A stretch of DNA of 64,000 nt, taken from assembly GCA_001599595.1 (NCBI GenBank), contig BCHH01000001.1:2017837-2081836 (forward strand). The letters run 5' to 3'. Source of the stretch: Beverwykella pulmonaria (Eukaryota > Ascomycota > Dothideomycetes > Pleosporales > Melanommataceae). Positions 56,873-64,000 of the stretch are shown here, piece by piece; positions within the stretch are counted from its first letter, which is position 1; the number at the start of each line of letters is the position of its first letter. The notes beneath the pieces were generated by a model, which was given only the letters and a program-made list of their open reading frames with translations, made no database searches and was not told the origin of the DNA. A program made the translations under genes and the position numbers.

Positions 56873-59800
56873 ATGGCCGACCATAGCAGCTCGAGCAACC
56901 CGCGCGGCGAGTCTCCGCCGGCTACGCCCACGATACCTTCGAAAACACAAAAGCCCAGCGGTGGCATGCGTGTGCTCAACACCCGTCCGACCCAGCCTGA
57001 GACTTTCTTTGACGACGCTACCCCGGTCGATAATTCGAAGAGCGGACAGACAGAGTATGGAGTGCGGGACTCGCATGACCTGTCCTTCGCCGACGGCACC
57101 AGGGACTCCGTCGTAGACAACATGCTGCTTTCCTTGGACCAGCTCCCAGCAGCCCTGTTCAGCGATCCTGCTGCATTATATTCTAGTTTCGACAATGACG
57201 ACTTCTTGCTAACAGACAATCACTATCCACCCCCGAAACCCACACGTCATCGGGGCCATACTTATGCCTCCTCCCATTCCTCCGACTACGACCTGCACAT
57301 CGATGACACTTCGTCTCGATACTCGAGCCACCACTCGCGGGGGAGAAGGAGTAATAGCAGTAATAACATCCCAACCATGATGAGCCGAAAAGGGAGTCTA
57401 AGAGGAGGATACCCCGGCGTGCGGGACAAACCATCAAATGGCATGTTTGGAGAGTTTCAGCAAACAAGCCACACTCGAAGCGGCGGAGCCAAGGGAAGCA
57501 AAGGCAGCGGGTCGTCAAGCATGGATTTTGGAGTTGCTGGCGTTTTGGGTACTCACCGTTTAGGCTTTGGAAACGGTTCCGCAAGCTTCGACCAGGGCAG
57601 CTCTCGAGCACCTCCCTTCAAGACCGAGTCTATTTTGGACAGAAACAGAGCCGCCCACCCAAATTATCACCACGACTATGAGGCCGCTCCCGAACCCACC
57701 ATCCCGGCTGGTCCTCGAAGGATCCAGGAGCAACGGCCGCAGTCGCCCATTGCATACCCACCCCAGCCTTCATATGCACCTCCGCAAGCTCCAATCCCGC
57801 GGCGTAAAGGGAGCATTCGATCGACAACGAGCAGGACGTTGCGGAAGAACAAAAGCCAGACTGAGCCCAACATGCGACTCCAGGCACAGGAATTTGTCAA
57901 CGCCAGCAACCTCCGAGACCTCCCCCCCATACCAGCGTTCCAAGACCCACCCGCCCCATCACCAACCGTGGCTACGCGAAAACATACGCTTCCATTCCCA
58001 TCGACTCCCACAGCCACACCCAAGGAAAAGCCAGGTTTCTTTAGAAGGGTCTTCGGCGGGGGGAGCTCCTCGAAAAGTCAACCACAACTGTCCAACTCAT
58101 CCATGAATTCAAACAACTCCCATGTCGAACCATCACCCGTCTCTTCTTATAATCGTGCGACCGAAATTGACTCCATTTATTCCCATGCGCGTCCTCGGAC
58201 AACACCGAGCAGCTCGAATCATATTGCCTCACAACTGAAATCGATCCCCAATGCCCCGCAGACGGCCAACTCAGGGCATAGAGAATCCCAGCAGCCCGCG
58301 CCGCCGACACTAGCGAAAAAGCACTCCTCATTCTTCCGGCGGCGGAAGAAATCTATTTCGGATAGCACGAGACCTCCTGTCATGGCGCTTGAGCTCCAAC
58401 CACCGCCAAAACCAGAGGTCCCCATGGCACACCCTAGCCCTAGTGTCAGCAGTCTACGCAAGGTTATGAACCCGTACTTTAATGACCTGGGAAGTTCATC
58501 GGAGAGATACCACGATCCTCGTGATCCGCGATCTACCAGCGAGAGCAAGTCAGCAGATGAGAATATGAACGGATTCTCACCTGGTTACAAGCCCCATAGA
58601 GATGCAACTGTCCGCACAGTCAAGCCGGGCTCTCGTGGGAATGATAGCACCCCTCCGTCCTCTGGAGGCGAGCAGGGGAAGGTCATGAACGCGCCCAGCA
58701 CCAGCAGCCCCAAGCTGAAGCTGAAGCTGAAGCATGGTAAGACCACGTTTGGCAATGTCCACGAGGAGACGTTCCTGGCAGACAGTAGCAGCTGCAACGA
58801 GGACCGCAGCGGTGGCGTAACACCTTCTGGCGAGAAGAATGCGGCGAGTGGCATGGATGAAACGCGCAGACCCAAGACTAGCCCCACGTCGACGACGTTT
58901 GGTCTCTTCCCTGCTAATGAAAAGAGCAACCGCGACCGCAAGCCCAGCGCAGGCGACAAGCGCGGCGGTGCAATGCTGAGCCCCGAAACAACGGACGCGG
59001 TTAACGCGTCTGCAGTTGGGACGTCTCAGTCAGCGTCCGAGGTCGAGGACGAGGGCTGGGTTATCACGGCGCCGGCCAAGGTCGAGCAGGCATCTGGCCG
59101 CAAGACGAGCGCGAGCAGGTCGAAGCGCGTCTGGTTGGAGCCCTCGTCGGAGGAGGAGATCCTCGACGATGCCAAGTACACGGCGCTGCCATCGGAAGGC
59201 GCGCCCTCGCCGCAGAAGCCGTTTGAGAAGGCGTCGCCCACCTCAGCAGAACCCACGACTCCGTTGAGCGACGTCTTCCACTCGGCCACCAGTCTGCCAG
59301 TGGTGAACATTGAGAGCCACGAGTCCGACGACATGCCCGCCATCATCGAGCACCGCCCGCAGCACGACGACTTGGAGCCCACCGAGGCAGACCGCACGCG
59401 TGCGCGCATGATATTCACTGGTGATGATCCGTCCGGAAAGGCCCAGGCGGCTACCATTTTGGGCGACGTCACCATGGCCGGCGCGCGCATGCGGAAGGCG
59501 TACATGGAGCTGTTCGACTGGTCCGGCTTCAACATTCTCTCTGCCATGCGAGACCTGTGTGGTAAGCTTGTGCTGAAAGCAGAGACGCAGCAGGTTGATC
59601 GCATTCTCATGAGTCTATCGGAGCGTTGGTGCGAATGCAACCCTAACCACGGCTTCAAAGCGATGGGTAAGAGCCCCCGCCTGTATCACCTGACCTTTGG
59701 CTGACCTTCACAGACGTCGTGCACACCATTTGCTACTCCATCTTGCTCCTCAACACCGATCTGCATGTTGCTGACATTGAGTCGAGGATGACTCGCAGCC

Positions 59801-61791
59801 AGTTCATCAAGAACACACTGCCAACTATTGTCCGCGTATGCAGGGATGCCATCAAGGACGCCGCCGCCGCCGAGGAGACATTGCGACCACAATCGACTCA
59901 GTTCAGGCGAGGGTCAATTCCCTGGATGGACAAGTCAGAGCCGAATTCCCCTGCAGCTGACACCACCACATTCCAGGCAGACATCTCTGATGAACCCCTT
60001 GAGGGTAGGAGGGCCCGCAGCCGGCTTTCGGTCAAGCCCCCTCGCAGTGGCTCCGAAGGCCTGCTATCGACAGACTCTGCTGGTGCCGAGGGTAACGCCC
60101 TCATCCACGCTCCATATACGGGCTCCATGAAGGGATGGGAGTGTCAAATTGAGTTGGTGCTGAAGGAATTTTATACCACCATTCGTCACCAACGACTGCC
60201 TCTCCATGGCAGCTCACCATCTCTCCAAGTCCACGAGCAGCCATCGTCCAACAACCTCTCTGTGAGCGGCATGTTGCGTCGCACCCCCAGCGTATTGAGC
60301 AAGGCGCCCTCTGAAAACATGAGTTACCGAGGTCGATCCCAGACAGACTTCAGGAGTGTGGGCAACCGCTGGGCCTCTAAGACACGATCAAGACCCCGAC
60401 TGTATCCGGCATCCACAGTAGCATCAAGTCGAACCAGCTTAGACGACGGGTCTGTCTGGAGTCCTGCAGGCTCGAGCACCTGGAGCAGATATTCATTTGG
60501 GAAAACCCAGACATCCATGTCCATGGACTCCCTCGGCTCTCACTTTGCTCACGGAGACTACCAGCAAGCCATTGGATTTGCGAATGCGCTCAGCCAGGCT
60601 ATTATTCGCGAAGAAGGCATAGCTGTTGCCACCAACGAAGAATTCACCCGTGTGGCTCCACTGCTCGAAGACGAAACCCTGGAGCTGGTCGGCGCGCCGT
60701 GGGCAAAAGAAGGCATCCTGAAGCACAAACGCCACCTCGACTCGTTGGACAAGAAAGCCAAGGACAGGTCATGGAATGAGTCCTTTGCTGTTATTGAGAA
60801 GGGCTACATGCGTCTGTTCTCGTTCAGTATGAACTCCAAGTCCATGAGACTGAAGAACAAATCTCGTCCTTCGGCCGGCACCATTGTTGGCGGCGGTAAC
60901 TGGATGGACAATGCCGAAGCTTTGGACAGCTTCCTTCTTCGACAGTCCATTGCCAGCGCTTTGCCTCCTCCAGGATATTCTAAATCTCGCCCCCATGTGT
61001 GGGCACTGTCGCTACCCACGGGCGCTGTACATCTCTTCCAGGTCGGCACTCCAGACATCGTCCGAGAATTTGTTACCACGGCCAACTACTGGTCTGCGCG
61101 GCTCTCCAAGGAACCCCTAATGGGCGGCATCAGCAACATCGAATACGGCTGGGGTGACAATGTCATCAACCCGGCGCTGATTCCAAGCCGCGAAAGCGCT
61201 TCATCAGCACAAGGCCAAAGTCATGGTCACATGCCGCGCCCCAGCATGGCCAGCTCCATGCGCAGCTCGGTCGACCACGCTACTGGCGTTATTAAGCCCA
61301 GGCTTCCTGGCGACAAAGTTGGCCTCACGGATTGGACTCCGCCCACGCAGAGCATGATGGCTAGCAACCTGATGGAGGTGGATCAGCTCAGGGCGTTGAC
61401 CAACTATGTGAAAAATGTGGAAGAAGAGCTCGCGCGCCACAACGAACTGCGAGCGCCGATGCTCATTGCTGTAAGTCTTGGATCTCATATAGGAAAGGCT
61501 TCATTAACTAATTCCTTACAGTTCTCTCCGCGTCACCCTAATGCTGCAAAAGCGATGGCGAACTGGGAACGCAAGTCCTCCTATCTTCTGAGAGAGATCG
61601 TTAAGTTCCGAACGTACATCGACTCGCTCAACGCAGCACAGACGCTCAAAGACAAGATCTATGCGCAGCGCGAGGTCGATGCTGAGAAGAACCCAGATGC
61701 GAATAGTGATGGTGTCCGGGCTCATCCTTTGGCTACTGAAATTGACGGTGCAGAGGAACCTCCCAAAAGCTCTGAACCTATTGCTGCGTAA
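56873..61791 (+). CDS. Sec7-PH domain Arf guanine-nucleotide exchange factor (Syt1-like)
   Basis: Exons 56873-59666, 59714-61470 and 61522-61791 give 1606 aa. Introns are 47 nt (GTAAGA...ACAG) and 51 nt (GTAAGT...ACAG); the second is a multiple of three without stops. About 830 residues of disordered Ser/Pro/Arg-rich sequence precede the Sec7 domain (about 840-985): ELFDWSGFNILSAMRDLCGK, LKAETQQVDRILMSLSERW, then after the splice DVVHTICYSILLLNTDLHVA and SRMTRSQFIKNTLP. The Glu of KAETQ (about residue 904) aligns with the catalytic glutamic finger. A PH domain starts near 1266 (ILKHKRHLDSLDKKAKDRSW, through HVWALSLPTGAVHLFQVG), followed by a helical C-terminus. The architecture fits yeast Syt1 / IQSEC-type Arf-GEFs acting in endosome or trans-Golgi traffic. 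Such a GEF would activate Arf GTPases at membranes bound through the PH domain. Confidence 0.9.
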
Positions 61792-64000
61792 TTTCTTATT
61801 GTTTTTACATACTGACGACTGCCCACCTGGATACACCCACAACGTTACGGCGTACTGTGCGGCGATTGAAACTTTTCCATTCCTCGAGGACGAAGCTCCG
61901 TGAGGAACCGCACTCGATGGCTTAATCGATCATACCAACTTTATAATTCCGCTTCTTCGGCATACCACTGAATGCGCACGATCTCCTTTCTCCTCTTCTT
62001 ATGAACCCGCGTACCATGAGCCCATTCGGCTCTCTCTTTTGTTCTTTGGCGGGCCACGATATTCTGGTTTTCGTCCACGATGAAACGTAATGACGACTGG
62101 TGGTGTTAGCGATGTTTGTTTTCCCTTCCTTCCATCTTCAGATAATGGCTCTTCCTTTTCTTCACTTTAAGAAAGGAATGCTGCTGCGGGGTACTTCTCT
62201 TTGTTGATTATATTCATGAGCGGCCGAGATGCATATGGTGGAAGCGATTGATATCCTTATAGATATTCTTCTCTGCATTCGAGGTTCGACGGCGGAGAGA
62301 GATAGAGATGGAAAAGTAGAACCCCTTTGTAATGATATACCCCGTCTGTTCCTGACGAGAATTGGGAACGTTACATTCTGAATCTGTACGAACCGATCAT
62401 GCTCGTGACCTTGGACTAAAAGACGGCACTAATCTTATCTCCAGAAGAAGATTGTCTTGAATTACAGGGACAAGTTCCCTAGAACAATGAGATAATTGGG
62501 CAAGACATTGCGAGACTGCACGACCGCATAATGGACCGGCCGGTACTATATGTGAAATCTGACATGCATGCTTGGTTGATCTGCCGTGTCTGACTTCAGC
62601 CTCAACTCTTGGAGAGCTAATCGGCCCTTTAGGTAATGGATATTCTTCCATGGACTCTTCACGTCGCCGTTCAGGATGTTGCAATCATGGGATAGAAATA
62701 GGACCAAGCAGGGATTCGGAAAGTGTGGCGTCTGTGGCTGTGCTTTTAATCAGGACGTAGAGGAGAGGAGTTGAAGCTCAGGTACGGATGTGCTGTGGCT
62801 GTACCTTTAATCAGGACGTAGAGGAGAAGAGTTGAAGCTTAGGTACGGATTGTGCTGTGGCTGTTCAGTTTCAAGTCCTATTTCCATCGTGAAGAGTTGG
62901 TGCTCAACGGGCCATCATTGGCCACGGGCACGTCTTGGCCAGCTTGAATGCAACGGCCTCCTATATGGTCCATTAGGGAGGTCGCACAATGATGCCTGCA
63001 CAGCGTGGGATGTCCATGCGCAGTCCCAATGGCACGTCGATGCTCGGGCTTGACCGTTCGCTTGCTGCTTCTACGCAAGCCACCGAGCTCCATTACCTGC
63101 AGACTGGAACATACCAAGAGCCACCGGTACCCAGTGCAAGGCTAGCGGGACGAGGAGTAGGGAAGGGAGGCCCGGAACGGGAAAGCTGGAAGATGCACAG
63201 TATGGCGCTTTGGGACGGGAGGGAAATATGCATGGTGATATGATTGGGTGGATAGGGAGGCCAAGAGTCTGTTGGTGAAGGAGAGAATGCAGACCCTGGC
63301 CCGATGGCTAAAAAAGTATCTCGGCGAGGAGGGTCTTGGCAGGCCTTACCGCATCTTTGTAGGCAGCGAGGTGCTTTTTCTGCGGTTCTCTCGCAGAGGG
63401 ACGGGGGCCTTCACCGTCGTGCGTTCGGCCTGGCCGCGCACACCTACGATGGATTGTGCGCCTCGGCAAGGCTTGACGATGCCACGATGTCGCTTATGCA
63501 CGACAGCCGGAAGACGTGAATGGTGCTGGGGTTCTTTGGGCTTTTGATTTGCCGCATCGTCACGCTCGAAGCGGTAAAGAGATTAGGTTGGGATGGAAGC
63601 AGCATGTCCACGTATGTCTGGGAGATGAATTGCAGTGGGTTTGGCTGCCATGTCGGAGCGAACATGACTTGATGTCGGCTGCCTCAGAGCAGCCAATGCA
63701 CGCGCATTGGTAAGGTTGCTGGCGTTTGGTGGCTCAAGTGCAGGACTTTTCATTCACGGTTCGTCCGGCCTCACCACCACGTCTTGACGCGTGCCGGCCC
63801 CCGCCCCGACGAGTCGACTTGTCTCCACCCCTTAAATCCCATTCTTGCTCGCCCTGTGCTCCTTCCTCTCACTCCCTCGTGTGTTTCTCCCTGGCGAGCA
63901 CGGAGAGTAACGTTACCGCTCGGGCCCGTCATCTTCAGCCCTGTTACTACCCAACCCCGCGCATCTGGGCACGAAATCTTCAACGTCTTCTGCCATCAGC
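61792..64000. other. Right-edge noncoding region
   Basis: 2.2 kb after the Arf-GEF. The left part is AT-rich 3' UTR-like sequence. A tandem duplication lies at 62732. The last 200 bp are C/T-rich, like the leader of a gene starting beyond the window. No coding frame is supported. Confidence 0.5.
62732..62864. repeat. 61/62-bp tandem duplication
   Basis: Two adjacent copies begin CTGTGGCTGT at 62732 and 62793, and a third stub begins at 62855. Copies 1 and 2 differ by four transitions and one inserted base. Confidence 0.85.

Noticed and set aside
59026..59658. 210-codon minus-strand frame
   Set aside because: Antisense of the GC-rich Sec7-PH exon; no domain.

Overview
The window reads as nuclear DNA of a filamentous ascomycete (Pezizomycotina; Dothideomycetes is possible but only a weak guess). 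The genes are broken by short GT-AG introns of about 46-67 nt with CTNA-type branch sites. tRNA-Ser(CGA) carries an intron. Typical fungal families occur (NACHT-WD40 NLR, DUF3431, DUF7730, flavin monooxygenase), beside single-copy eukaryotic housekeeping genes. Exon models below were built by hand: each joins in frame, and the lengths sum to whole codons.

Layout. 0-3 kb: an ankyrin-gene relic and a tRNA-Ser. 3.3-8.1 kb: SAGA deubiquitinase UBP8 convergent with a transporter-like/DUF3431 membrane fusion. 8.1-15.3 kb: gene-poor, with a RIP-like tandem duplication and one Ser/Thr-rich secreted-protein gene whose expected start codon is ACG. 15.3-16.8 kb: a conserved fungal gene of unknown function. 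16.8-21.6 kb: gene-poor, with one possible small gene. 21.6-23.8 kb: a flavin monooxygenase whose first intron is filled by a 15-bp minisatellite. 24.7-25.1 kb: a truncated BTB gene. 25.7-28.2 kb: mitoribosomal mL49 and eIF3e, head to head. 28.2-36.1 kb: an NLR locus, with TPR and WD40 relics beside an apparently intact NACHT-WD40 gene whose 12 WD40 units are nearly identical. 37.7-38.7 kb: a DUF7730-like protein. 39.2-53.0 kb: a compact housekeeping block (mitochondrial IF2, UNC-50/Gmh1, RNA14, HASPP28/PDAP1, an HNH protein, a HAD hydrolase). 53.0-56.9 kb: mostly unassigned, with one orphan coding-like frame. 56.9-61.8 kb: a Sec7-PH Arf-GEF. 61.8-64 kb: noncoding.

Functional links. UBP8 (chromatin), RNA14 (mRNA 3'-end formation) and eIF3e (translation initiation) are general expression factors. 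mL49 and IF2mt serve mitochondrial translation. UNC-50/Gmh1 and the Sec7-PH protein both belong to Arf-dependent Golgi/endosome trafficking. No biosynthetic operon-like system is evident; the most biologically active part is the NLR locus at 30-36 kb.

Most notable observations: (1) a 4-nt microexon in UNC-50 needed to encode the conserved KQTK motif; (2) an intronic minisatellite that mimics a repetitive protein N-terminus; (3) an allorecognition-type WD40 array with variation confined to a few columns, next to NLR debris; (4) a mitochondrial IF2 with a CCHC zinc knuckle and a hidden 8-codon first exon.
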